Source: Xestospongia bergquistia (taxonomy: Eukaryota > Porifera > Demospongiae > Haplosclerida > Petrosiidae). From it: DNA of 64,000 nucleotides. The position numbers and the translations under genes are program-made. The notes under the pieces are model-generated. The model had not been told where the DNA came from. It did not search any database and saw only the letters and a list, made by a program, of their open reading frames with translations. Below, one piece after another: positions 46,664 to 57,938 of the stretch (position 1 is its first letter; the number at the start of each line of letters is the position of its first letter). The DNA is taken from positions 23,171,249 to 23,235,248 of the forward strand of contig OZ014411.1 of assembly GCA_963965975.1 (NCBI GenBank). The letters are read 5' to 3'.

Positions 46664-48887
46664 ATGTCTGCAGGAATATTGGAAGTACCTGACAAGCGAA
46701 AATTACTCGAAATACTAGCACCAATTCAAGACAAATTTCAAGAAGTTGGGTTAGCCTTAGGCGTGCCTGATTATGTTTTAAACAAAACAAGCACCAAATC
46801 AGATATACTAAAACTAAATGACGTGTTAGATAGCTGGCTTGAAATTAAGAGCAATAGTGCTACGTGGGAGATTTTTCTTGCTGCAATAGAGGGACCCATT
46901 GTTAAGAATCAAATTATAGGGGATAAAATACGTGAACATCTTGGTCTTAAAGACGCCACAAGTGAAGGTAGGTAACATAACATATTTTATTAACATCTTT
47001 CTGTCCACTTTGGGAAGTGTTATGAATGTAATTGTTTAATATGCATATATTGTAATAACCTGTATTTTCTGTTTTTTAACCTCGCTGCGCATGGGCGCAT
47101 AGCGAGGGTTACTGTAGTCTGTCAGTGTGTGTGTCTGTTACCCGGGCAAATGGCTTTGAACTACTTTAACTCGGCAAACAAGGCACTGGTAGCCACCAAA
47201 CTATAGTGGAGGGTAGTAAAACTTCTGTATTTCTTAACAATACTGCCAAAAGGAGCGTCAAACGAACAAAAAGCTTTAAAAGTCTGAAAAACCTTTGAAA
47301 AGAAGCACAGCTTTCAGTGACGACTCAAAAATTCAATAAAAACCTCCTGCATAGAGCTTATGACATTTTCCAACTTTTAAAAGTGAGGATTTTTGCCAAA
47401 ATACTTTTTTCGAAAGTTATGACAGTTTTACTAACTTTTGGCAGTTATCTTTGTCGATACATTGAGCGCGAACTAAAAATACTAGCACCAAGCTGTCATT
47501 GGAGAATCACTAACTTTTACTAAGAAGTTGGAAAGTATTGAACCTTTGTCAATTTGAGTGCAAAAGTACCCAGTAGACACACTAAACGGCAAAGCTTTTT
47601 TCCCTTTGACTGAAGAGAAATGCTGAGTCATCAATAATCATCTTGCGCATCACGTGAGATATCTCTTGTCTGTATTCTGTGGTATAGGTCACTTAAGGAG
47701 GCTAAAAAGAATAAAGAAAGTCTCTAGATATGAGGTTAAGCACTTTAGTGCATTTCATCTTCTATTGTAATTTTTAACATACTTTCATTGTTGTATATAT
47801 ATATTGTAATCTATTGTCACCACTCTAAGCTGTTTACATGCCATATATTTAGGTTGAAAAATATCTAGGAGTATAGCTATAGACGACAGAGTAGTAGTGT
47901 CTTGTTTATAATTATTACAAGAGCCAATTTATCTATAAGGCAACTTGACAAGCAGCCTTGGGTGAAGAATTTTGGGAGCTGAAGTATATTAGTAAAGTAG
48001 ACTATTGATTACTACTTTTCTGCATCTCATTATGTACTACTTGCAACAAAAATGACAATGGATTGGTTAAGTCAACCAATTCATTTTACAGTGATATTGC
48101 TTTCAGCCTTCACATAATGGTCAGCTATATATCATCTTATTGGGTTATCAGTATAGGTGCTTCTACATTTTATATAATGTTTGAGATAGACTATTGAAAG
48201 TAAAATTGTGTTATATACTCAAGTTACACTATTCATAATGACTATAAAAGCATTGTCATTATTTAAACATAGAAACAGGATAACTCATTGTGTACATTAA
48301 TTGTATAGATTTTCTTTTTTATTAACACAGATCCTAAACTAGTAGATCTTTTTAAATCAATGACGATAGAGGATGATCAACAAATTGAGATAAATTGCAA
48401 AGTTTTTAATGCTAATACTAATGAATTAATTCAATCCACTAGAAATCCACTTACAAGAGACACCAAAATAGCATGTCACCGACCACCTTGTGTTCAAGAA
48501 TTTTCCTCTGATTCAGTGAAAATTGGCACAAGTATTCGTCTTGAAATTACATCTGACAGTGATTGCTATCTCTATGTATTAAATGTAGGCACATCTGGCA
48601 AGACAAGTTTGTTACTACCAAATGAGTATGAGCGTGACCATTACTTTCATGCCAATCAAACTTACTATCTTCCTGGTGAAGATTTTGGATTTGAAATAGA
48701 GGGTCCATCTGGAAAAGAAACTATTCAAATTTTGGCCTTTTCACAAAAACAATCTGACTTGGATAAATTGTATGGTGAAGTTATTCATGAAAAGGAACTG
48801 TATCGTGATATTACTGTTCGACGTAAAGCCAAAGTTCCAGTGGATAAAAAGGGATATGCTCAAGTACAGTTTGATGTAATCGTATAA
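46664..48887 (+). CDS. Death domain-DUF4384 protein, copy 2 (different Death domain)
   Basis: Exons 46664-46967 and 48331-48887 join in phase 1 into 286 residues. Exon 1 is a Death-fold domain (LLEILAPIQDKFQEVGLALG, DVLDSWLEIKSNSATWEIF, IREHLGLKD) that is not an evident copy of the one at 36082. Exon 2 is a near-copy of the DUF4384 exon at 37468: in the final 175 codons only seven residues differ. The Ser/Thr-rich linker exon of copy 1 is absent. Homology to copy 1 begins inside the intron at about 48002 (37142 in copy 1), so the DUF4384 exon was spliced onto a different Death exon by duplication. Acceptor aatag precedes ATG directly, so an untranslated first exon is likely. No TPR-CHAT partner follows. 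Confidence 0.83.
47078..47720. mobile_element. GC-rich-ended dispersed repeat in intron
   Basis: It starts with the hairpin cctcgctgcgc/gcgcatagcgagg (47081-47108) followed by tctgtcagtgtgtgtgtctg, then unique sequence. It is abruptly less AT-rich than the intron around it and absent from the homologous intron of copy 1, so it is an insertion. Its right end is uncertain. Confidence 0.5.
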
Positions 48888-49139
48888 TGGCAAATACCTT
48901 TATTTAATTCTTAACAAAAAATCCTCTTATAAAATTTATCATCATCTTCAACTTTAATTAATATTATGAGCAGCTCTACACAGTATACTTTTTTTCTATA
49001 TATATAGCTCACATCATCAGTTACTTTATTTTGGTCTAATGCAATTTTATTTTTAGAAGATACTACAACTCTTTATATTAATAAAGAAGCTATTGCTGTA
49101 GAGTGCTTGCATATAAACTATGTTGTATATAACAACTCC

Positions 49140-49190
49140 ACCCCTTTCCTTTAACGTGTATTCAAAATAGAGTACCTTATTGAGGAAGAC
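49140..49190 (+). pseudogene. Truncated start of a TPR-CHAT copy
   Basis: The leader and first codons of the TPR-CHAT gene are duplicated here (aagag/gagtaccttattgagga against gagtaccttatcgagga at 38308). The start codon reads ATA where the intact gene has ATG, and homology ends by about 49190. Nothing of the TPR or CHAT coding region follows. Confidence 0.8.
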
Positions 49191-49460
49191 ACCCATTAGC
49201 CCAAGAAAGTTATCCAAATTGTTAACCCTTTCTTTTCAAATTTTTATTGCATTTTCTTACGCGAGCAAAAGCTGCATAATGTGAATTGATTATCTTATGC
49301 TTGTCTTGAAAGAACAAAAGAAAATGTTATAAAGTTAGATAGATTATGGAGAGAGCAGACATCTTTTATATCTGTCCCTTTAACTTCTATTGTGGATGTT
49401 ATTACTTTTAACAATACAAGAAAGACCAATGAGTATATTTTAGAATACTCATAATTTAAA

Positions 49461-50046
49461 GTCTGAGTGACAAATCAAATTGTTACCGATATGAGATATC
49501 TCTGAGTGAGAAATGAAATTGTTACCCATATGGGATATCTCTGAGTGAGAAATCAAATTGTTACCCATATGGAATATCTCTGAGTGAGAAATCAAATTGT
49601 TACCCATATGGAATATCTCTGAGTGAGAAATCAAATTGTTACCGATATGAGATATCTCTGAGTGAGAAATGAAATTGTTACCCATATGGGATATCTCTGA
49701 GTGAGAAATCAAATTGTTACCCATATGGAATATCTCTGAGTGAGAAATCAAATTGTTACTGATATGAGATATCTCTGAGTGAGAAATGAAATTGTTACCC
49801 ATATGGGATATCTCTGAGTGAGAAATCAAATTGTTACCCATATGGGATATCTCTGAGTGAGAAATCAAATTGTTACCAATATGGGATTTCTATGAGTGAG
49901 AATTAATTGTTACCCATATAGAATTTCTCTGAGTACTAGTAAGAATTAAAATTGTTATCCATTGGAAATTTTTTCAAGTTAAGAAATCAAATTGTTACCG
50001 ATATAGGATTTTTCTAAGTGAGATATCAAATTCATTTATGTGGGAT
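49461..50046. repeat. 39-bp satellite, about 15 units
   Basis: The unit is gtgagaaatcaaattgttac followed by ccatatgggatatctctga, with cgatatgaga variants. Because 39 is a multiple of three, one minus frame stays open for 139 codons as a 13-residue repeat (ISHSEISHMGNNL). Units on the right decay into degenerate copies. It occupies the place where the CHAT gene body would be in the duplicate. Confidence 0.93.
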
Positions 50047-51240
50047 TTGGCTGATCTAATCACTTTTAATAAAACTCTCTACTACCTCAGTTACAAAGGC
50101 AGGTACGTCAAATTTCAGTGCAACTTTTTAGAAACATTATAACTATTTTATTACATTTTAATTTAGGGAGCGCACAATTTAAGTTTGCAACTTTGCATCT
50201 TATCCAACTAACTCTTAAGACTATACTCTGTTACCAGTTGAGGTAAACCAATATTAAATTATTAATATATATACCTTCTATTGTATGACTACTATTCTGA
50301 TTTGTTAGAATATCATTGACCAGATTGTTTTATTGTTAAGAATAGTGTATAACTTCAGTAACCTGTTGTTTAGATCATGCCCAATCATTTGACTTTGGGG
50401 CCAATCTTGATATTTGGTTCTTTACTCTGAATACTATCTCTTTTCTTTCATATCCTCCAATCTAGAGTTAACGTGTAAAGGACAAACAGTGATCATGACC
50501 TATGTCAAGGCATATTTGCATCAGAAAACAATCTTAATTACAGAGATTGACTTCCCTCTGGACTCTCTTCATTGTTATAACACACTTGTTACAAAGCTCC
50601 TTTAACTTGATTATAATCTCTCTCTCTCTTTTTCTCTCATGGTAGGTTTAATGAACACACTGGGTCATAGAGTTGAATTAGTTAGCTGAAAAGATCTAAT
50701 ATAATAAATAACCATACCTAGACTTTGAGTATTTATTCATTAGTATTAAATATGTGTGGACAATTGATTACCCTACAATTAACATACCAACTTAAGACTT
50801 TAAATGTATTTGTAAAGAGACCTGCCCATATCCTGTGTGATCTTCAAATAAGCACCCATATATAAGGATAGTTTATTAGTTATGCAATAATGAAAGTCAT
50901 AACAATAATGAATAAACACAAATTGTCAAGCTGAATGATATACTAATGAAAAACAGAGTATTTTTATGAGAAAGGTATATAAAGTAGATAAATGATACAT
51001 ATTATTGCATAACAAATAATAAAATAACAAAATTAACCTGCAACATGGTTTACGACATTTCCTTCTGTTGCTTATTTGAATGTTGTTCTATAATAATATT
51101 CATTTATAAACAAGATAAATCAAGGTACAAGAGGATTTCCACACCTAGCCTCTCAAACTTTGATACAGTAGCATGTGCATCAAGTATTGACTTGTAAACC
51201 TTTGGTTTATTGATTACACATACGTTTTAAGTCATAATTT
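50047..51240. other. AT-rich sequence filling the lost CHAT interval
   Basis: No match to the CHAT gene and no convincing exon; a 47-codon frame after a ctag at 50465 is unsupported. The duplicated block resumes at about 51246. Confidence 0.45.
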
Positions 51241-51245
51241 CTAAT

Positions 51246-51350
51246 TTGCTTTTTGTAATTTAGGAATCCGATAACACATTTATTGTAAAAGTACTATTTT
51301 TTTGAACTGTTGTGGTTTTAAAATAAAAATTTTATTTATAGTCTTTGTTT
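51246..51350 (+). pseudogene. 3' tail of a TPR-CHAT copy
   Basis: ctttttgtaatttaggaatccgataacac matches the last codons, stop and 3' UTR of the intact gene (about 42032-42115), including the tttaaaataaaa poly(A) signal. It then joins directly to sequence equivalent to 43266, skipping the integrase remnant present at the first locus. Confidence 0.78.
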
Positions 51351-52430
51351 ACTATCAAAATATCCATATATGCACTTATTTACTATTCTTTGTCCTTTAT
51401 ACATGTATTCAATTAAGTAAAATGACAAATAAATGTTGCGTTATTTAAATCAAAACTACACAAGAAATAATGATATTAAAATGAAAAAGTAATAGAAGAA
51501 TCAACATGATATAACAAGCTTTCTTTAAATTATTTGGTCTTTTATCTGGACAGCCAATACTAATGATCGCAAACAAAATGAAGCAATTTTTACAATACAA
51601 TAACCAATCATATATATCTATACAAAAAAGTTCTTAAGAGTCCCCAACTATTAGAGGGCATATCTTCTAACTTAAATCTTACCAGTAAATCTCGTGCTCT
51701 GCAAACAAAAGAGTGAATACCACATCTAGGGCTCAATTTTTGTTTGCTATATTTGGTGATAAGGTCTCTAGTTAGTAAGCCAGAACAACAATAATCATCA
51801 TTAGAGTAGTTATTGATGACTCATTATTGATTGATTGTTGATACAAACTTTGTAGATGATTGTTGTTGTATTGTATATTAAATTACTTGGTTTAATTATT
51901 TGTGATCTTTAGGTTGACTGTTGAAACAAAATAAAGTCTATTATGTCCTTTATTAACTATATTACTTCTCTAATTAAGGAGCTTCTACACAGATGTATAC
52001 ACTGTTATAGTGTTCAATACATGCCCTAATAAGCAAATAGGTGATTAATTACAGGTAATTATTGGAAATTGTAATGTATCAAAATAAATTTAAATTTGAC
52101 GTAATTGTTTTCTTTATGTGTGCATTCAATGTATAATATTGTAGTTATGTTTTTTTTAATAAGTATACATAGAGATTCTGTTATTGGAACTACCCAAGAC
52201 TAATTTAATTGGAGAAAGCATTAATTTGGTAATTATGTTAGACATGAGATAGATATATGTTCAGTACAATATCTACTCAAAGATATAACACATGTTGAGC
52301 TGAACACCAAAGAGAATAACAAAATAAGAATAACGGAAACCAAAATACTTATTTATTAAGCTTTATAAATCACCATATATGTGTGACATGACTAAAAGTG
52401 ACATCATGTAATGTGCACATTATAAATAAG
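51350..52430. repeat. Non-coding repeat shared with 43.3 and 60.5 kb
   Basis: Same blocks as at 43266-43900, plus about 600 bp (51487-52080) that are shared only with 60548-61270. No coding content seen. Confidence 0.68.
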
Positions 52431-52439
52431 ATCTCTTCA

Positions 52440-53497
52440 AAGACTATTTTGTAATGCATTCACTTAGTGATGATCTACCTGCTGGTGACTTCAAGTCAAT
52501 AAACCAATCTGGTGAGAACTTGTTCAGATGTGGACATGTGCAGGTCATAAACCTTTGTAAGGCAGACAAACATATATACATCACTGTCAATGTCTACCCA
52601 AGATGAGGAAAGACGTCGACAGAGTTTACTTTTAAAGATGGCTCTTGTATCTGGAGGGAATGATATTTTATATGCAGAATATGGCTGTCTGGCTATCTGC
52701 CATGACCAAATCTCCTGGCTCTAGAAGGTCTAAAATTCCACTACATCTAGCGAGCTCTTTGTCCAAATTGAGCAAGGGAATAAAGATGACAACGAGTATA
52801 ATCACACCATCAGGTGAGATACCAAGAAGACCTTTTAAATGTGTTGTAATTCTTGTAATTAGCAAATGTCATCAGCTGTAGCTCAGAAAGGTAAGGCTTG
52901 TCAACATAAATTTCAGTGGCATCCAGTATTTACTCTTGTAGTTGGGTATTTGCTCTTAAACGATGTTTCCTTTTTATCAGTGCTCTTAGAGGCCATAATG
53001 ATACTTCTTTCAACTTCAAAACAGGAAGTTAATCCAAGCAAGGATGGTTGGGATATACCAAAACGATAAGCAAGGTCCTGTTCCAGTAGTCCTAGACAAA
53101 GATGAATTAATGTAAGAAAAAATCCTCTTGTGAGGTAATGCATGCTCATGGCTGACAATGCTTACTTGAATTTTCACCAAGACTGTCCTCCTTGTGTTTA
53201 CAAGAATAGTTCAAAGCATCAATGGCTGGTCTTAAAAATCGATAAAAAGCTTCAAGTGCTCCATAATTAGGAAACCTTGTAAAGAATGCCAACTTACAAT
53301 TGTCATACTTCATATTGTTTAATCTCAACATTTCATTATTCATTTTTTAAAATTTTGCTCCAGAAATAAGATCTTCTCTCTAGCTGAAACCAACTCCATA
53401 CTAATCTCATGAAAGTTTTCTCCTGTTTATGTACAAACATCAACAACATGAGCATTGTCAATAACAGTTGAGCTGCAGTAGGTGAAGAGGGGTCGCT
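52440..53497 (-). pseudogene. THAP/DDE_Tnp_4-type transposase, copy 2 (truncated)
   Basis: Parallel to 43925-45000, with LGLLEQDLAYRFGISQPSLL (about 53060), DATEIYVDKPYL (about 52920), GISPDGVIILV and ELARCSGILDLLEPGDLVMA (52670-52830). The DDE_Tnp_4 core is better kept than in copy 1, but frames change at least twice, and the THAP end is cut off at about 53497 where the duplicated block stops. Confidence 0.75.
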
Positions 53498-53785
53498 ATT
53501 AATATAGTTATTTATTTATATAATTTTATTAGTGTATGTATCCTATTTTATTATTTTTATTATATATATAATAATATGATTTTTCTCAACAGTCAACAAT
53601 TTGTTCATTTATAGATAAATAAATAGCTTTGTTAAATATTAATAAAACATAATTATTTTAAGGTCACTCCAATGAGATTCATTGTTTCCTATTACACGCG
53701 CGGGCGGGCGGTATTATTCATTATTTTATTAAACATTAATTATTTTGTATGATTTTTAACAAAAAATTCAAAGTGCACTGAAACC
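53498..53785. other. AT-rich junction region
   Basis: Sequence beyond the end of the duplicated block; contains tatata runs and a gcgcgggcgggcgg patch at about 53697. No gene. Confidence 0.4.
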
Positions 53786-53789
53786 AACT

Positions 53790-56700
53790 TTTACTTTTTG
53801 ATGATTGGTTTGTCAACACAGCTGACACAACGAGGATAGCTGCTGGTACTAGTGAATGGTTCTTCTATACCACAATGAATACAAAGTGGTTCATACTGTG
53901 ATGAATAGTACAGCTTCTCGATTGGGTCATGGCAGGAGTGGTTCTAATTTCTATAGATTTATTAGGAAGAAGGTCAGCCAGTTTAGACCCACAGGTATAG
54001 GTGAAATCATCAAGTAACGACTGCAGCTCCCTCCGTTGCTCAGGTTTTAACTTGTATTTCCAGAATACTAGCCTCCACATATCACATTCGCTGCACTGTA
54101 TAACGAGATTAGCATTCTTGACATGCTGCAGACAGCCATAAAATGGGAGACTATTTTTGCCTTTACTATTTGACTTGAAGGATGGACATTCCTCTATTGT
54201 TTCACTTCCAAAAACTTCAGAAAAAGGGCTTGTAGTGATTATCTTCTCCAAGTACTGGATGAGGGATATGGTGCAGCTTTTGAAAGACATCAGCTGGAAG
54301 CTTAACAGGTTTGCAGAGAGTACATGTTGCTTTCCCACATTTCAAAATATTGAACGTATACTGAGTAGACTGGCAGTAATGTGAGATAAACTCTGCTATG
54401 GAAGAGTGTTGGTCTAAATTATCCTTACGATACCTTCTTCCTTCCTGTAGAGTTGCATCGACTGCAATAACAGCAGACCAAAAATCATGCAGTTCATCTG
54501 GAAAAGCTGATGCAAAAGTCCTAATATAGTTGTCGTGGAGCTTTAATCGGTTAAATATAGAGCAAAGAAGTACTTTGACTGGAGAAAGAGAATCTTGGAC
54601 AGCTAATTTAATTCCACTCTTGTGTGATGCAATTTTTCTCAGTTTAGTGAGGTTGTTACATTTTCCAACTTCTTTCTCGAAATCATCAGGCATTAGATCA
54701 CAAGCTAACCCAACACATTGAAGCCCCAAGTTAAGCACTGACATGATTCACTCGACTGGGTTCCTCCAACTATGGTACGGAGCTGTTCGTCCAGCACAGA
54801 GATAATCTAAGTCCAATTTCAAAAAGAGACATATTAAGGAAAGCTTGACAGACACGTATGTCAGACGATGGTCTAGACCTCCATCTGTGTACAAGAACAA
54901 AACGGACTTTGAAAATGACTGAGATTGCATAAGCTGATATAACTCGCATGTGTGTCTGAATGGTGATGACGGCTCAAATATTGCATCTTTAAGTCCAACA
55001 AAAACAGTACCTACAATGTAAAATCACAGATTTATAATAGTATCAAATTAAAAATAGTGTACATTAGGTCATTTGTTGTTTCCCCATTTCAAAAAAAATA
55101 TCTGAAAAGTGCTTACAAAAATTTCTGATAGTTGAGACATGAAAACCAAATGTAAATAGCAGTCAGGATAATGCTAGAAAGATTGCATAAAATTTTCATG
55201 CATAACATAAAATCTGAATATTGGCAAGGTCCTCATGTAAGCGCATATCTTTTTATAAGCAGTCTACTGTAACAAACACTAGATATAGGCTTTTTTCACT
55301 CTACTGTCATTCGCCATTATACTCCAAGCCAGCATTTAACTACAATTCAGGGGTGCAATTCCTCCCTAACCATGTACATGATTTAAGGAGCAAGAGTTTT
55401 AACCTTATTTGTAAATGTATTTTGCCTGTGTAGCAAAACATTATGTGAAATGCTTATACCTCAAAAATTACACAGAGCTTTGACAAATTAAGCCACCTTT
55501 TTATTTATACAAGCTCACAGATACATAATTACAGTACACATGTGTACATACCTGAGTACCAAGAATCAGAGATTTGATGAGGTATATCGACAAAAAAGAC
55601 AGCTGAAGGTATGAGTGAGAATTTTGTAAAATCATGGTCCCCAACAGTGAGAAATTCGTCTAGTCAGACAGGGACTCTCCTCTCTCTCTCAGCTGATGCA
55701 ACTGGAAATCCTGGCTCACCTACTTTCACATTATGTTTATCATCAAGACAAATGAAGAAACAGTGGTCCCTTACAGTAAGAGCATATTCCGGCATATAAC
55801 GAAACGAGGCTGCTGCATAATGAGAAAACTGGATGTTGTCGGCGCCACTGTCTCTGTTGTATCATGAATTTCATCTCAAATTGTCCTGTGTATTGCAGAG
55901 AACTCCTGGCAGATGGTGTTTTGGGCCAGAATTGAAGGCACACCCACTCTAATGATGGTATAGGTGTCCCAGGAGGGCAATGTACTTGAACTTGTTCCAC
56001 CAGATCTCTGATAGAAATTGCTCTAGACAGGTTAGTAATTAGTCCATGGCGTCTATCATCAACAGCTGCAGAAATATCTTCAGTCAAAAATTTTTGACAC
56101 TCTTCCCAAAAAGAATCGTATTGACTAGCTTCATTTGTATTGAGAGATCGAAGGTCAAATATGATGCTAGGATCTTCCATGTCTATGAGTTCACGAACTC
56201 ATAGACATGGTAAACTGGAAGAGTTCTTTTTATTTCTTCTATAACTGCTTGCCTTCTTTCAAAAATTAGGCTTGGTTCGATGCCCTCTAGTACTTTCCAA
56301 GCAAAGACTTGATTACCAATATTGCTACCAGGAGAATAGACTAGTATGACACATGGATATGACAAACCACTAGAAAATAAGGTGTCCATGAAACGATGCT
56401 TCTGAACAGAATCAGAGAGGAGGAAGTGCGTCAAAGTCTCGTATTGATAATCAGATTTGTCTTGAAGCAAATGATTGATAGATTCCAATGAGGAAGATGC
56501 TGGTAGAAACAAAGCTGGTGCAATGAACTTCAATTTTAGGTTATTGGATAGTTCACAAACAGGAGCGGGTGATTTGTGATAAAGTTTCATACGCTTTGCT
56601 TTCTTTGTCAAGTACTGGCCATAAGATGATAAACTTTCAGCGAGTTCTAGGAAATGTGGTTTAAGCTCAATCCATTGTGGTCTTTCCCAGAAATTATTAC

Positions 56701-57269
56701 TTTGAAGAACAGTGGACAAATCAAGTGCAAACTCATGCAGCAGATATATTGCATGTCAATCTCTTGCGGTGTTTCAAGAGTTGGGGAGTGTTATACCCAG
56801 TGAAGCACAAAAAGATCGAAGGAAGAGCAAGGGCTCTGTTCTGAAATACATGATGGTGGCTGTCGACATACCATAGTATATCTCGCAAGATGTGTACTAG
56901 CTTTTTTGCCGACTTCAATTCACTCGAATCATTGAAAAAAGTACCATGCCTTGATAAGAAAGAGATAATATCATTAAAGAGCTTGTCTTTTTTGTTTCCT
57001 TCTTGAATGAATTCTATGGTAATGTCACTGCTTGGGCCAGCTGACATGAAACTTCCAGGAGACTCTTGACCAGTCAAGCATGCTGGTAAAGCAAGCATAC
57101 TATCCTCAACCATCACATGGTACTTCATGAAATGCCCAAACGACTTGATCACAAGAACGAGTGACAAATTTTCATCACTAACACAATCAAGAGAGTCCTT
57201 GTTCGATCTGACGTAGACAAATAAAACACGACCACATTCAGACGTCACCCTAGGCTTTACTGTGTTCAT
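53790..57269 (-). pseudogene. Large DDE-type transposase-like gene, broken
   Basis: Minus-strand frames run in series from MNTVKPRVTSECGRVLF at 57269 to a Cys-rich end at about 53795. Segments: 56733-57269, 56183-56719, 55743-56180, about 55553-55820, an apparent GT-AG intron (55019-55551), 54749-55018, 54217-54744 and 53795-54220. Candidate acidic triad: CLDDKHNVKVGEP (about 55740), YTDGGLDHR (about 54890) and SWRNPVE (about 54750). The end has zinc-binding CxxC pairs (CSECDMW, CIHCGIEE, CVSCVD). Relatives of this layout are repetitive in sponges and corals, so it is best read as a mobile-element gene of unsettled superfamily. In-frame stops follow RRVPV and NPVE; frames also change near 56720, 56181 and 55815. 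Confidence 0.68.
56177..56210. repeat. Perfect 34-bp palindrome at a frame break
   Basis: ccatgtctatgagttc, a 2-nt centre, then its exact complement gaactcatagacatgg. It sits exactly where one transposase frame ends (56183) and the next begins (56180), as expected if a short inverted copy was inserted and broke the gene. Confidence 0.92.
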
Positions 57270-57935
57270 AAAAAAAAATCACCAATACTGTGTGCTTCAT
57301 CCTCCACTCGTAAGATAGTCCAATTCAACAAAATAATTTTCGTTTCAGCAGCCAGAACACACGTGTTAACCAACTCCACAGAAATAATTAAAATCTAGCT
57401 TCATCACAAACGGCAGTATGCAGGCGGGAAACGGGAAACAATGAATCTAATTGGAGTGGCCTAATGTACAAAGCACAAATGAAGAGACTTAAGAAGACTT
57501 ATAATCTTCCTTCGAACCGTGTCTGTGTCGATGATCACAAGTCCATTGATCTGGTCTAATATGTGACAAAACTCATGTCGCTAAACTGCGAGATTTTTTA
57601 GGAGAGCAAAGTTGAATGTATCTGACCTAAAGAAAAGCAACAAGCTGCAGGCTTTGCTTTTCTCTATCTAAGACCTTTATGTGGTGTCTAAATATAGTAA
57701 AATCATAACTATAAATGAGTGAGCTATATATGCTCCTTCTTTCATACTTTATTAATAATATGCTCCTGTTTGATGCTATGAAAAAGATGAAGGAATCATA
57801 ATAAGCAAATTAGTTGTTACTACTTGGTAACCTAATTACAGTAATTACTAACCTTGATGTAGTAGCCATTGTAAGATTTCTTCCTGTCTTCTCTTCTATA
57901 AAAGTTCATGCAACTGACAATCAACATTGCATTTC
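57270..57935. other. Spacer upstream of the VWA gene
   Basis: Divergent intergenic region between the broken transposase-like gene (-) and the VWA gene (+). It should contain the VWA promoter; a ctataaaag box lies at 57896-57904, about 35 bp before the start codon, too close to be a certain TATA box. Confidence 0.4.
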
Positions 57936-57938
57936 AAT

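Noticed and set aside
49449-49868. 139-codon frame with 13-residue repeats
   Set aside because: Explained by a 39-bp satellite; no start context or flanking exons. Kept as a repeat and a finding, not as a gene.
50414-50605. Possible exon starting after ctag at 50465
   Set aside because: No neighbouring exon in phase and no domain; the region replaces the CHAT gene body and looks random.
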